Origin: Clostridium acetireducens DSM 10703
Lineage (GTDB): Bacteria > Bacillota > Clostridia > Clostridiales > Clostridiaceae
Assembly (NCBI RefSeq): GCF_001758365.1
Contig: NZ_LZFO01000016.1
Location: 1-51,556 of the forward strand
Direction: 5' to 3'
Length of the DNA: 51,556 bases
Positions within the stretch are counted from its first letter, which is position 1. The number at the start of each line of letters is the position of its first letter. The position numbers and the translations under genes are program-made. A model generated the notes under the pieces. It had not been told where the DNA came from and ran no database searches. It was given only the letters and a program-made list of their open reading frames with translations. This document shows positions 1 to 8,032 of the stretch, one piece after another.

Positions 1-190
1 AAACTCCGTAATTCATCACAGGACGTGATGAGCCAATTTCCGCCCCAAGGACGGGGCATAAATTGGGTAGGAGTTTTTTTATTTTTTATTCTTAGAGTGT
101 CTTAATGAAATGACTTATTTACAAACTCTCTTTATGCCCTACTGTGCTTATTATTTTTAATCATTTTATATATTTAAATTATCTCAATGA
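1..190. repeat. Palindromic element A, copy 1 (left arm outside window)
   Basis: The 72-nt core lies at 3-74 (ACTCC to GGAGT) with two nested hairpins: CATCAC/GTGATG closing an AGGAC loop, and CCAATTT/AAATTGG plus GCCCC/GGGGC closing an AAGGAC loop. A T-run follows the closing stem. The right arm (about 75-190) carries the family sequence TTATTTACAAACTCTC, CTTTATG and TTATTATTTTTAAT. The left arm is cut off by the window edge. Five further copies are in the window. The core can act as a rho-independent terminator; no coding potential was seen. Confidence 0.85.
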
Positions 191-288
191 TTTTTTATTT
201 AACAAACTATGTAAAATTATAAGGATTTTAATAGAAAATAAATATAAGGGGTATTTACAATATAAGAAATATGTGCTAAATTAATTTA

Positions 289-303
289 TGATAATGATTA
301 TCA
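289..303. promoter_or_regulatory. Fur box upstream of the fez-like operon
   Basis: TGATAATGATTATCA is a perfect 7-1-7 inverted repeat matching the established Fur box consensus. It lies about 60 bases before the first start codon of the operon (364). This implies repression by ferric uptake regulator when iron is replete. PerR or Zur boxes are related in form but fit less well. Confidence 0.85.
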
Positions 304-363
304 ATTTCACGATGTGAAAGGATTAAAGAGAATTGTAATTTACTAAAGAAGGGAGGAAATACT

Positions 364-918
364 GTGTTATCAAGATTTATATTATATGGCTCTATATTGT
401 CTTCTATAGTGCAACATCATAAAAATGATAAGAATTCTAAAGATAGATTACCTAATTTTAAAAATATTTTAGAAGTAAAGCATTTTTTACCAGGTAGGTT
501 AAGGCTTTATTCTCCTAAAATTAAAAATAGGGAAGATATTAAAGAAATGCTTATATCTCAATTAATGAAAATACAATACATAAATTATGTAGAATTTAAT
601 ACTATAACAGGAAGTGTGCTTATAAAATATGATAAAGAAAAATTAGATGCTGTAATTATTATTGCGGTTATTGTGAAATTATTAAACTTAGAAAAAGAAA
701 TAGAAAAAAAGCCTAAATCTATTATAAAAAAAGAAATAGTTAATATAAAAGATAGCCTAAATAGAGCAATATATGAAAAAACAAATGGAATAGTAGATTT
801 AGAAACTATAATTTTATCACTATTACTTATTAGTGGAATTTATAGAGTAAAGACTAGACCAGATGTTATGCCTGGAGGAATTACTTTGCTTTGGTGGGCT
901 AATTCTAATTTACGTTAG
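364..918 (+). CDS. HMA-like (HMA_2) domain membrane protein, first gene of fez-like operon
   Basis: A 184-residue protein starting at GTG with GGGAGG seven bases upstream. Residues about 38-110 form a ferredoxin-like heavy-metal-associated-type domain with the motif HFLPGRLRL, but without the CxxC metal-binding pair of classical HMA domains. A hydrophobic stretch at about 147-160 suggests membrane attachment, and the C-terminus is GGITLLWWANSN. The same Arg motif recurs in the next three genes, one of which is a P1B ATPase, so these are probably partners of that pump. The Fur box at 289-303 lies upstream. Ferrosome clusters are known to contain accessory proteins with such Arg-rich motifs; assignment to a named Fez protein is not possible from sequence alone. 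Confidence 0.75.
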   Translation: MLSRFILYGSILSSIVQHHKNDKNSKDRLPNFKNILEVKHFLPGRLRLYSPKIKNREDIKEMLISQLMKIQYINYVEFNTITGSVLIKYDKEKLDAVIIIAVIVKLLNLEKEIEKKPKSIIKKEIVNIKDSLNRAIYEKTNGIVDLETIILSLLLISGIYRVKTRPDVMPGGITLLWWANSNLR

Positions 919-931
919 GAGTTATACAATT

Positions 932-1315
932 ATGTTTGATTTAAAATTACTTATATTTAAGCATTTAAATAAAATTAAGGTAGTGCACAGTATACCTGGT
1001 AGATTAAGAGTAAAAGTTCCTTATTTAAAAAATTTATCACAGGAATTTAGAATATACGAAAAATATATTATTAAAGCTATAAAAATTCTTCCTGGAGTAG
1101 ATGAAATAACTATTAATTATGTATTAGGTACTGTTTTAATAATGTACCAAAGTAATATTATAACAGAAGAAAAAATATTATCTTGGATAAAAAAAGTTGT
1201 GTCTTTTCAAGTAGATAACTTTGATTTTATAAAAGATAATATAGAAAGTAATTTTCAGATGGTTGTGGAATATTTAGAAAAAAACTTAAAAGAAGAAGTT
1301 AAATATATAAAATAA
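932..1315 (+). CDS. Small HMA-like (HMA_2) domain protein
   Basis: The start at ATG 932 is preferred: TAGGAG lies ten bases upstream, whereas an earlier in-frame start would overlap the previous gene. The product is 127 residues. It carries the motif HSIPGRLRVKVPYL near residues 18-31, followed by a single ferredoxin-like fold with no CxxC. There is no obvious membrane segment. It is the shortest of four proteins in this operon that share the motif. It probably acts at the cytosolic face with the ATPase encoded next, from which it is separated by 12 bases. Function is inferred from context only. Confidence 0.7.
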   Translation: MFDLKLLIFKHLNKIKVVHSIPGRLRVKVPYLKNLSQEFRIYEKYIIKAIKILPGVDEITINYVLGTVLIMYQSNIITEEKILSWIKKVVSFQVDNFDFIKDNIESNFQMVVEYLEKNLKEEVKYIK

Positions 1316-1327
1316 AAGGGTGATACT

Positions 1328-3526
1328 ATGATTAAAAAAAGAATGCCTTTATTTAAATGTAATGTAATTCATAGTATTCCTGGAAGAATAAGATTAGGAT
1401 GTAGGGCTTTAAAGTATCTTGATTTATATAAAGAAAAAATAAAGTTTCAGTTAGAGAATATTAGATATATAAAACAGTGTAGAGTTAATATAATAACTAA
1501 AAATTTGTTAATATATTACGATGATAAGCTTTTAAGTGACTGTGAGATATTAGAAATAGTAGAAGAAAGTTTATCCCAATATTCTTTAACAGCGTATAAA
1601 TTGGAAAGAGAAGAATTGTACGAAAATACTATTAAAGAAAGAAGTATAGAAAAAGAGTCTGTAGGGGGTATTGCTAAAAGAATAACATTAACTGCAGGAG
1701 CACTTACTTATTCTATATTTAATAAAAAACAAGTAGTAGCATCTACTGTTTTAGAAAAGTTCACTACAGTTCCAGCTGTGGCTAGTATTTATTTATCTCT
1801 TCCATTTTTTAAAAGTGGATTATCAGCTTTAAAAAATTTTTTAAAACCTAATGCAGATACTTTAACGGCAACTTCTATTGTAGCTAGTATATTAGCAGGA
1901 AAAGATGTATCTGCTTTAACTATAATATTATTATCTGATGCAGCAGAGTTATTAACATCTTATACTATGGAAAAAACTAGAAATTCTATTAAGGATATGC
2001 TTTCTTTAAATGAACAATATGTGTGGAAAAAGTTAGAGGACGGTTCTGTTAAAAAGGTGAAAATAGATTTAATTAAAAAAGGGGATAATGTAGTTATACA
2101 CACAGGAGAAAAAATATGTGTAGATGGTAATGTTTTAAGTGGAGAAGCAGTAGTGGATCAATCTGCTGTAACAGGGGAATTTATGCCTGCTATAAAGAGA
2201 ACAGGGGATAAGGTATTTGCAGGTACTGTAGTTAAAAATGGAAATATAACTGTAGCTACAGAAAAAGCAGGAGATGATACTGTAGTATCTAGAATTGTAA
2301 GTCTTATAGAGGATGCTTCTCATAAAAAAGCTCCAATTCAAAATTATGCTGATAAATTTTCTAGTTATTTAATTCCTTTTAATTTTATGTTATCGGGAAT
2401 TACATATTTAGTAACTAGAAGTGCAGAAAGAGCTTTAAACATGCTTGTTATAGATTATTCTTGTGGAATAAGATTGTCTACAGCAGCAGCATTTTCAGCA
2501 TCTATAAATACAGCAGTTAAAAATGGAGTACTTGTTAAAGGTGGAAATTATATAGAAGCATTGTCAAATTCAGATACTTTAATATTAGATAAAACAGGAA
2601 CATTAACCGAAGGAAAACCTCAAGTATCAAGTATAGAAACAGCTTCTACAGATATAACTGAAAAAGAGGTTATTGAAATAGCATCAGCAGCAGAAGAAAC
2701 ATCAAAACATCCAATGGCATTAGCAGTTTTAACAAAGGTTAGACAAAAAGGATATATTATTCCAAAGCATGGAGAAACTAAAACATATATTGCTAGAGGT
2801 ACTGAAACTAATATAGGAGAAGATATAGTAAGGGTTGGAAGTAGAAAATTTATGATTGAAAATTATGTTAAAATAAATGATGTATTAAAAGATAGTGAAC
2901 AGTATTTATTAGCAAAGGGTGAAAGTGTAATATATGTGGCTAAAAATGATTTGGTTATAGGTATTTTGGGTATACAAGATAAAATGAGAGAAAATATGAA
3001 AAAATCTTTAAATAATTTAAGATATCAAGGTATCAGTGATATTGTATTATTGACAGGAGATTGTAAAGAACAGGCAGAAATAGTAGCAGATAAAATGTAT
3101 GTAGATAGCTTTGAAGCAGAATTGCTTCCAGAGGATAAAGCTAAGTCTGTTTTGAAACTTCAATCCAAAGGTTCAAAGGTTATTATGGTAGGAGATGGAG
3201 TTAATGATGCACCAGCTTTAGCGTATTCAGATGTAGGAGTGGCTTTAGGAAGAACTACAACAGATATAGCTATTGAGGTTTCAGATGTAACAATTCAAGG
3301 AGACGACCCTATGGTTTTACCTACAGTAGTGGATATGTCTAAGAAAACTATGAATATAATAAATGAAAATTTTGGACTAGTTATAAGTATAAATACCATA
3401 GGGCTTTTACTAGGAGCGGTAGGAGTACTTCCTGTATTTTGGGGAGCAGTACTTCATAATTCTAGTACTATATTTGTAATAGCTAACTCTTTAAGATTAC
3501 TTTTTTATGATATGGAAAGAGGGTAG
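1328..3526 (+). CDS. fezB: P1B-type ATPase with SCG membrane motif, probable ferrosome ATPase FezB
   Basis: A 732-residue P-type ATPase. The N-terminal HMA-like domain (about 10-90) has HSIPGRIRLG instead of CxxC. Next come membrane segments, the actuator TGE (282-284), the membrane motif DYSCGIRL (376-383) in place of the CPC of copper or zinc pumps, phosphorylation site DKTGTLTEG (Asp421), HP motif (461-462) and hinge GDGVND (622-627). An Arg-rich N-terminus and SC-type membrane motif are, as I recall, features of the P1B-6 group that includes FezB of ferrosomes, Fur-regulated in Clostridioides difficile. The upstream Fur box fits an iron substrate. Mn/Zn export of the CtpC type is an alternative, so the symbol is a reasoned inference. 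Confidence 0.7.
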   Translation: MIKKRMPLFKCNVIHSIPGRIRLGCRALKYLDLYKEKIKFQLENIRYIKQCRVNIITKNLLIYYDDKLLSDCEILEIVEESLSQYSLTAYKLEREELYENTIKERSIEKESVGGIAKRITLTAGALTYSIFNKKQVVASTVLEKFTTVPAVASIYLSLPFFKSGLSALKNFLKPNADTLTATSIVASILAGKDVSALTIILLSDAAELLTSYTMEKTRNSIKDMLSLNEQYVWKKLEDGSVKKVKIDLIKKGDNVVIHTGEKICVDGNVLSGEAVVDQSAVTGEFMPAIKRTGDKVFAGTVVKNGNITVATEKAGDDTVVSRIVSLIEDASHKKAPIQNYADKFSSYLIPFNFMLSGITYLVTRSAERALNMLVIDYSCGIRLSTAAAFSASINTAVKNGVLVKGGNYIEALSNSDTLILDKTGTLTEGKPQVSSIETASTDITEKEVIEIASAAEETSKHPMALAVLTKVRQKGYIIPKHGETKTYIARGTETNIGEDIVRVGSRKFMIENYVKINDVLKDSEQYLLAKGESVIYVAKNDLVIGILGIQDKMRENMKKSLNNLRYQGISDIVLLTGDCKEQAEIVADKMYVDSFEAELLPEDKAKSVLKLQSKGSKVIMVGDGVNDAPALAYSDVGVALGRTTTDIAIEVSDVTIQGDDPMVLPTVVDMSKKTMNIINENFGLVISINTIGLLLGAVGVLPVFWGAVLHNSSTIFVIANSLRLLFYDMERG

Positions 3527-3531
3527 ATAAA

Positions 3532-4359
3532 GTGGAATGTGCTTCTATTATAATAGTCCATACTTTACCTAATAGGATAAGAGTTAAAATATCCGAGCCT
3601 ATAAAAAACATAGAAAATTTTCAGAGTATTTTTACAAAAGTGTCAGGAATAGAATGCTTCAAGTACAATAATATAACAAAATCTATATTGATTTATTTTA
3701 ATCCAATTTATGTAGGAATGGACGAGTTAATAGTGAATTTAGCTTTAATATTTTCAAAAGAAAATAGATTAAAACCTATAAAAATAATATATAATTATCC
3801 TAAAAAAGGTATGTCTAATTTAGCATATTATTCTTTAATATCTATTTTAGTAGCAGGTGTATATAAAATAGCAAGTCCAACTAAAACTGCTGAAAATCTT
3901 TTAAATTGGATTGCAGTAGGAAGTACCGTAGCAGCCATTGGTAAGCATGCTTTAGTAGAAATAAGTGAAAAAGGTTCTTTTGACCCTGAAATAGTATCTG
4001 TTATGTATCTTATAAACTCAATAAATAAAGATAATTTCATAGAGGCTTCTGCAGTTACATGGTTAGCGGCTTTTGGAAGACATTTAATTGACTTTTCTTA
4101 TGACCAAGTAACTCTTCAATTCAGAGAGCTAAGAGATACTTATACAGAGGAAGTTTATTACGATGTATCTTTATTAAGAGGAAATCAAGCATATGATAAA
4201 AAAGATTTTATGGAAACTTTAATTTCAAAGGTTATGGAAAGTGAAAATAAAGGTTTTTGTGATGTGAAAAATGTATTTTGCGGAAAAGGATTAAAACCTC
4301 AAAATGGACAAGCATTTTTTAGATTAAAAGCCAATAAAAAAGGCTTTCAATATATTTAA
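3532..4359 (+). CDS. HMA-like domain protein with hydrophobic C-terminal region
   Basis: A 275-residue protein starting at GTG 3532, five bases after the ATPase stop, so probably translationally coupled. Residues about 5-85 hold the fourth copy of the domain, with HTLPNRIRVKI (Asn replacing the usual Gly). Residues about 95-185 contain two hydrophobic stretches, the second with the sequence AVTWLAAFGRHLIDFSYD, which resembles the region before the actuator domain of P1B ATPases. No phosphorylation domain follows, so it looks like an ATPase-derived half protein without catalytic parts. It is likely an accessory membrane component of the same system. Confidence 0.65.
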   Translation: MECASIIIVHTLPNRIRVKISEPIKNIENFQSIFTKVSGIECFKYNNITKSILIYFNPIYVGMDELIVNLALIFSKENRLKPIKIIYNYPKKGMSNLAYYSLISILVAGVYKIASPTKTAENLLNWIAVGSTVAAIGKHALVEISEKGSFDPEIVSVMYLINSINKDNFIEASAVTWLAAFGRHLIDFSYDQVTLQFRELRDTYTEEVYYDVSLLRGNQAYDKKDFMETLISKVMESENKGFCDVKNVFCGKGLKPQNGQAFFRLKANKKGFQYI

Positions 4360-4384
4360 ATTCATATAAAAAGGAGTGATACAT

Positions 4385-4705
4385 ATGTTATCAAGTATTA
4401 ATAAAGACCATATTAAAGGAGCTTTAGTAGGCGTAGGTGTATGCGCAGTAGGTTATTATATTTACAAAAAAAATCAAAATCAAGTAGATAGTTTTTTAAG
4501 AAATCAAGGAATAAATGTTCCAACTTCTAGTTCAAAAGACTATTCAAGAATGTCTATAGAAGAACTTATGGAAACAAAAGAACTTTTAGAAGACATTATT
4601 GCAGAAAAAGAAATGAGCTGTAGTGAACAACAAGCAGCAGCACAAATTGAAGAAGCACCTTTACAAGAAGTTAAAGAAGAAACTGTAAACATAGAACAAG
4701 AATAA
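4385..4705 (+). CDS. Small single-helix protein with acidic tail, end of fez-like operon
   Basis: The start at ATG 4385 has AAGGAG eight bases upstream; a GTG nine bases earlier overlaps that site. The 106-residue product has one N-terminal hydrophobic segment, GALVGVGVCAVGYYIYKKN, containing glycines four apart (GxxxG-like). A Ser-rich linker and an acidic, Glu-rich coiled-coil-like tail follow. It resembles small proteins (possibly family DUF6110) seen next to HMA_2 ATPases in gut Firmicutes, though I cannot confirm this without a search. Ferrosome clusters include small hydrophobic proteins with GxxxG motifs, making a FezX- or FezA-like role plausible. A terminator follows at 4708-4745. 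Confidence 0.65.
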   Translation: MLSSINKDHIKGALVGVGVCAVGYYIYKKNQNQVDSFLRNQGINVPTSSSKDYSRMSIEELMETKELLEDIIAEKEMSCSEQQAAAQIEEAPLQEVKEETVNIEQE

Positions 4706-4707
4706 TC

Positions 4708-4745
4708 TAATAGCTGTTGGTACTAGTATCAACAGCTATATATTA
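4708..4745 (+). terminator. Terminator of the fez-like operon
   Basis: The arms TAGCTGTTG and CAACAGCTA form a stem around a short palindromic loop, immediately after the stop at 4705. The following tract is AT-rich rather than a pure T-run, so efficiency is uncertain. Confidence 0.6.
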
Positions 4746-4773
4746 TTTTAAATTGATATAAATAGAGAGAAAA

Positions 4774-5057
4774 AATAATTAAAAATAATCTATATAAAAA
4801 TAATAAGCCTAGACCCATAAAGAGAGTTTGTAAATAAGTCATTTCATTAAGACACTCTAAGAATAAAAAATAAAAAAACTCCTACCCAATTTACGCCCCG
4901 CCCTTGGAGCGGAAATTGGCTCATCACGTCCTGTGATGAATTACGGAGTTTTTTTATTTTTTATTCTAAGACTGTCTAAAATTCATTCAAATCATTTATA
5001 AACTCTCTTTATGGGTCTAGGCTTATTATTTTCATATAGATTATTTTTAATTATTTA
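4774..5057. repeat. Palindromic element A, copy 2
   Basis: The 72-nt core (4878-4949) is in the opposite orientation to copy 1. The left arm (about 4774-4877) and right arm (4950-5057) are inverted copies, including the locus-specific stretch AAGCCTAGACCCATAAAGAG and its complement near 5008-5032. The core hairpin 2 has GCTCC facing GGGGC (one G-U pair) and an AAGGGC loop. It lies between the fez-like operon and the gene at 5174. Confidence 0.85.
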
Positions 5058-5173
5058 AATTATACAGTGAATATGTATTTTTGTAAAATTTAATAAATAT
5101 TAAGTGAAATTTTAATAAAATTCTGTTAAAAGCATAAAATAAATTTAAATATTAGGAAAGTTTGAGGAATATT

Positions 5174-5764
5174 ATGATTAAACTAAAGATTAATTTATAT
5201 AATTTTTTGATTTTTGCTATTAGAGTTTTAGTATGTTTCAATATTATTAATAGTATTTTAACTAAAAACTATTATTTTTTATTAATTGGAATAGTTACAT
5301 TATTTTTAACATTTCTCCCTAAAATATTAGGAAGATTACTAAAAAAAGAATGTAATAAAATTCTTTCCTTTTCTATAATATTTTTTGTATTTATATCCTT
5401 GTATCTTGGAACTTTAAAAAATTTTTATAGATATACTTGGTGGGATACAATGCTCCATATATTTTCTGGAGTAATACTTGGTGTTATAGCATTAATTATT
5501 ATTGATAACTTTAATAAGTGTACAGATAGTAAAAATTTAATTTTAAATCCTATTTTTGTATTGATTTTTATAATTTCTTTTGCTACATTTTGTGGCGTTA
5601 TTTGGGAAATATATGAATTTGCTATAGATAATTTAGTAGGTTTAGATATGCAAGGTGTAAAATTTTCCGGTGTTTCCGATACCATGGTAGATTTAATAGC
5701 AGATTTGTTAGGTTCTATAATACCTGGAGTATATGGATATATTATATTTAAAAAAAGAATGTAG
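5174..5764 (+). CDS. Polytopic membrane protein (YjdF/DUF2238-like)
   Basis: The start at ATG 5174 follows GAGG; an upstream TTG at 5162 is possible. The 196-residue product has about five or six hydrophobic segments. Conserved-looking polar positions lie at segment ends: WWDTMLHIFSG, IWEIYEFAID and SGVSDTMVDLIADLLGS. This arrangement (W-D-x-x-x-H, then W-E-x-x-E, then D-T-x-x-D) resembles the YjdF/DUF2238 family of integral membrane proteins of unknown function. It stands alone between two palindromic elements. No biochemical role can be assigned. Confidence 0.65.
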   Translation: MIKLKINLYNFLIFAIRVLVCFNIINSILTKNYYFLLIGIVTLFLTFLPKILGRLLKKECNKILSFSIIFFVFISLYLGTLKNFYRYTWWDTMLHIFSGVILGVIALIIIDNFNKCTDSKNLILNPIFVLIFIISFATFCGVIWEIYEFAIDNLVGLDMQGVKFSGVSDTMVDLIADLLGSIIPGVYGYIIFKKRM

Positions 5765-5774
5765 CGTAATTTGA

Positions 5775-5957
5775 GAAAAAATAATTAAAAATAATAATAC
5801 AGTAGCATAAAGAAATTTTGTAAATAATTCAAATAAATTTTAGACAATCTTAGAAAAAAATAAAAAAACTCCATAATTCATCACAGAACGTGATGAGTCA
5901 ATTTCTGTACCAAGGACGGTGCATAAATTGGGTAGGAGTTTTTTTATTTTTTATTCA
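5775..5957. repeat. Palindromic element A, copy 3 (right arm truncated)
   Basis: The left arm starts near 5775 with AAAATAATTAAAAATAATAA. The 72-nt core is at 5868-5939 and the T-run extends to 5955. The matching right arm is missing: the spore-protein gene's 3' end begins at 5974. The core is the most diverged: hairpin 1 has an AGAAC loop, and hairpin 2 has GTACC facing GGTGC. It sits between two convergent genes and could serve both as a terminator. Confidence 0.8.
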
Positions 5958-5973
5958 ATAACCTAATTAAGTG

Positions 5974-6219
5974 TTACTTATTTTTATTTATTAAATTTTT
6001 TTCTGCTTCTTCTACCATTCTTCTAACCATTTCACCACCTACGTTACCGGAGTTAACTATTTTATTTACCATATTTGAAGGTAAATTTCCCATGTAAGGT
6101 CTATTTTTAGGCTTTGGGGAATTAAATTTATCTTCTAGTCCCATTTCACTTGCTACTTCCATTTTAAATTTATCTAATTCCTTTTCTACACCAGGAACTA
6201 AAGGTCTTTTTCTTGACAT
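5974..6219 (-). CDS. Small acid-soluble spore protein, alpha/beta type
   Basis: An 81-residue protein with both signature parts of alpha/beta SASPs: KFKMEVASEMGL (about 18-29), containing the GPR-protease-like cleavage region, and GNVGGEMVRRMVEEAE (about 58-73). These proteins coat and protect DNA in dormant spores and are made in the forespore. The N-terminal extension and the insert PKPKNRPYMGNL make it somewhat longer than the common 60-70 residues. It is monocistronic, with a palindromic element at its 3' side. It directly supports a spore-forming host. Confidence 0.9.
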   Translation of the reverse strand: MSRKRPLVPGVEKELDKFKMEVASEMGLEDKFNSPKPKNRPYMGNLPSNMVNKIVNSGNVGGEMVRRMVEEAEKNLINKNK

Positions 6220-6388
6220 AAATTTTCTCCTTTCTTTAATTAAATTTTTTATAAAATATGTTAAAGTATGCTTATTTCTAAGGTTTTACAATAATTTAAA
6301 GAAGCATTATATATATTTTTTACTTATTACATTTTTATATGTAGGTAAAATTTTTAATTTTTTAGTATACAAATTCAATTTTTTATGA

Positions 6389-6394
6389 TATAAT
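6389..6394 (+). promoter_or_regulatory. -10 promoter element of the NSS transporter leader
   Basis: TATAAT about 85 bases before the T-box Stem I motifs. A clear -35 element is not evident. Confidence 0.4.
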
Positions 6395-6419
6395 TCAGGT
6401 ATATTTATATAAAAAGTAA

Positions 6420-6661
6420 AATGGTAGTATAGAAGAATAACTAAGAAGGAATTAGTAACAATTTTTGTGTATTATGTAGAGAGCATAGTGGTTGGTGAAA
6501 ATTATGTGTTACAAAAATTTGTGAATTGCGGTTCTGGAGTTTTAATGTGAAAGCATTACGGCTGTCATTCGATAAGTGACTAAGAGGCATTTAATATGCG
6601 AATTAAGGTGGTACCACGGGAGTTCTCGTCCTTTAAGGATAAGAGAAGTCTTTTTTTTTTA
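6420..6661 (+). promoter_or_regulatory. T-box riboswitch, apparent leucine (UUG) specifier
   Basis: Canonical T-box elements are visible: AGAGAGC (6478-6484), GGTTGGTGAAAA (6490-6501), T-box AAGGTGGTACCACGG (6605-6619), and a terminator stem with a long T-run (6619-6660). The specifier region reads GTGAA-TTG-CGG (6521-6531). In the trp leader of this window the codon directly after GAA is TGG, so by the same register this one is TTG, leucine. Uncharged tRNA would stabilise the antiterminator and switch on the transporter gene at 6690. Confidence 0.85.
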
Positions 6662-6689
6662 TAAAAAAATATTTTAGGAGGAAGGCAGT

Positions 6690-8003
6690 ATGGTAGAAAG
6701 AGAAAATTTCACTAGTAAAATAGGCTTTGTGTTAGCCTGCTTAGGTTCAGCCATAGGTTTAGGAAATATATGGATGTTTCCTTGGAAATTAGGACAATAT
6801 GGGGGAGCAGCTTTTTTAATACCGTATTTTATATTTGTTTTTTTATTAGGAGTTACAGGACTTATAGGTGAATTTAGTTTTGGTAGATCAAGAAGAAGTG
6901 GATCTCTTAAAGGAATTAGAGAAGTATTTAAGGAAAAAAATAAACCTTTTGGAAATCAAATTAGTGTAATACCAACATTAGCCGTTTTTGGAACACTAAT
7001 ATTTTATGGAGTAGTAGTAGGATGGGTTTTCAGATATTTCTTTGCATCAGTAAAAGGAAGTTTTAATTATGTAGATATTCCAAAATACTTTGAGAATTTT
7101 GCAGGAACACAACAAAGTATAATTTGGCACTTTATAGCGGTAGTTTTCACTATAGCAATTGTAATATTAGGTGTCACCAAGGGAATTGAAAGAATGAATA
7201 AAATTTTAATGCCAGGACTATTTATAATATTTTTAATTTTATTAGTAAGAACTCTTACATTGCCTGGAGCAATGAAAGGTGTTGAGTACTTATTAATTCC
7301 AAGATGGTCATACTTATTAAAACCTGAAACTTGGATAATGGCTTTAGGACAAGCGTTTTTTACAGTATCCTTAAATGGAGCAGGAATGGTAGTTTACGGA
7401 AGTTATTTAAAAGATGATGTAGATATACCAAAGGCAGCAATTCAAGTAGCAATATTTGATACATTAGCAGCACTACTTGCAGCATTTGTAATTATACCGG
7501 CAGTTTTTGCATTTGGATTAGATCCATCAGCAGGACCATCTCTATTATTTATAACAATGCCATTTATATTTAAATCAATGCCACTAGGATACTTATTTGG
7601 AGTATTATTCTTCTTAAGCATAATATTTGCAGCAGTATCATCCTTAATTAATATGTTAGAAGCAAGTACTGAAGCTTATATGAATAGATTTGAAGTTTCA
7701 AGATTTAAAGGCTGCATAATAGTTGGATTAATTGCTTTTGCTATAGGAGTACCTTTAGATTTAAGCATGGCTAGATTTGGAATATGTGCAGACTTTATTA
7801 CAATATTCTTAGCACCATTAGGTTCTATAATTGCTTCTATATGTTTCTTCTGGGTATACGGTTCTAATAAGGCTAGAGAAGATATAAATATTGGAGCAAA
7901 AAAGCCTTTAGGAAAGTGGTTTGAACCAGTTGCTAAATATGTATTTACAGGTGCAGGGATTTTAGTTCTAATACTTGGAGCTATATATAATGGAATAGGA
8001 TAA
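6690..8003 (+). CDS. Neurotransmitter:sodium symporter (NSS) family amino acid transporter
   Basis: A 437-residue integral membrane protein with about 11-12 segments. TM1 carries the NSS signature GSAIGLGNIWMFPW (about 20-33), where the unwound helix binds sodium and substrate; the next helix has GGAAFLIPYF. Bacterial members such as LeuT and MhsT take up hydrophobic or aromatic amino acids with sodium. GGAGG lies upstream of ATG 6690. The gene is governed by the T-box leader at 6420-6661, whose apparent UUG specifier suggests leucine or a related branched-chain amino acid as the physiological cue. Substrate is inferred from regulation only. Confidence 0.9.
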   Translation: MVERENFTSKIGFVLACLGSAIGLGNIWMFPWKLGQYGGAAFLIPYFIFVFLLGVTGLIGEFSFGRSRRSGSLKGIREVFKEKNKPFGNQISVIPTLAVFGTLIFYGVVVGWVFRYFFASVKGSFNYVDIPKYFENFAGTQQSIIWHFIAVVFTIAIVILGVTKGIERMNKILMPGLFIIFLILLVRTLTLPGAMKGVEYLLIPRWSYLLKPETWIMALGQAFFTVSLNGAGMVVYGSYLKDDVDIPKAAIQVAIFDTLAALLAAFVIIPAVFAFGLDPSAGPSLLFITMPFIFKSMPLGYLFGVLFFLSIIFAAVSSLINMLEASTEAYMNRFEVSRFKGCIIVGLIAFAIGVPLDLSMARFGICADFITIFLAPLGSIIASICFFWVYGSNKAREDINIGAKKPLGKWFEPVAKYVFTGAGILVLILGAIYNGIG

Positions 8004-8032
8004 TAGATGTAATTTAGAATTATTGCCACATT

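Noticed and set aside
3-74. Hammerhead or other self-cleaving ribozyme in element A core (GTGATGAG resembles CTGATGA)
   Set aside because: The GAAA box and a cleavage-site stem are absent; GTGATGAG is simply the 3' side of hairpin 1.
2135-2341. Minus-strand open frames inside the ATPase, aro, trp and lctP genes
   Set aside because: They lie opposite strongly conserved coding sequence, lack ribosome binding sites and show no recognisable protein features.
5868-5939. Riboswitch controlling the spore-protein gene
   Set aside because: The structure is at the gene's 3' side and is one of six dispersed element copies.
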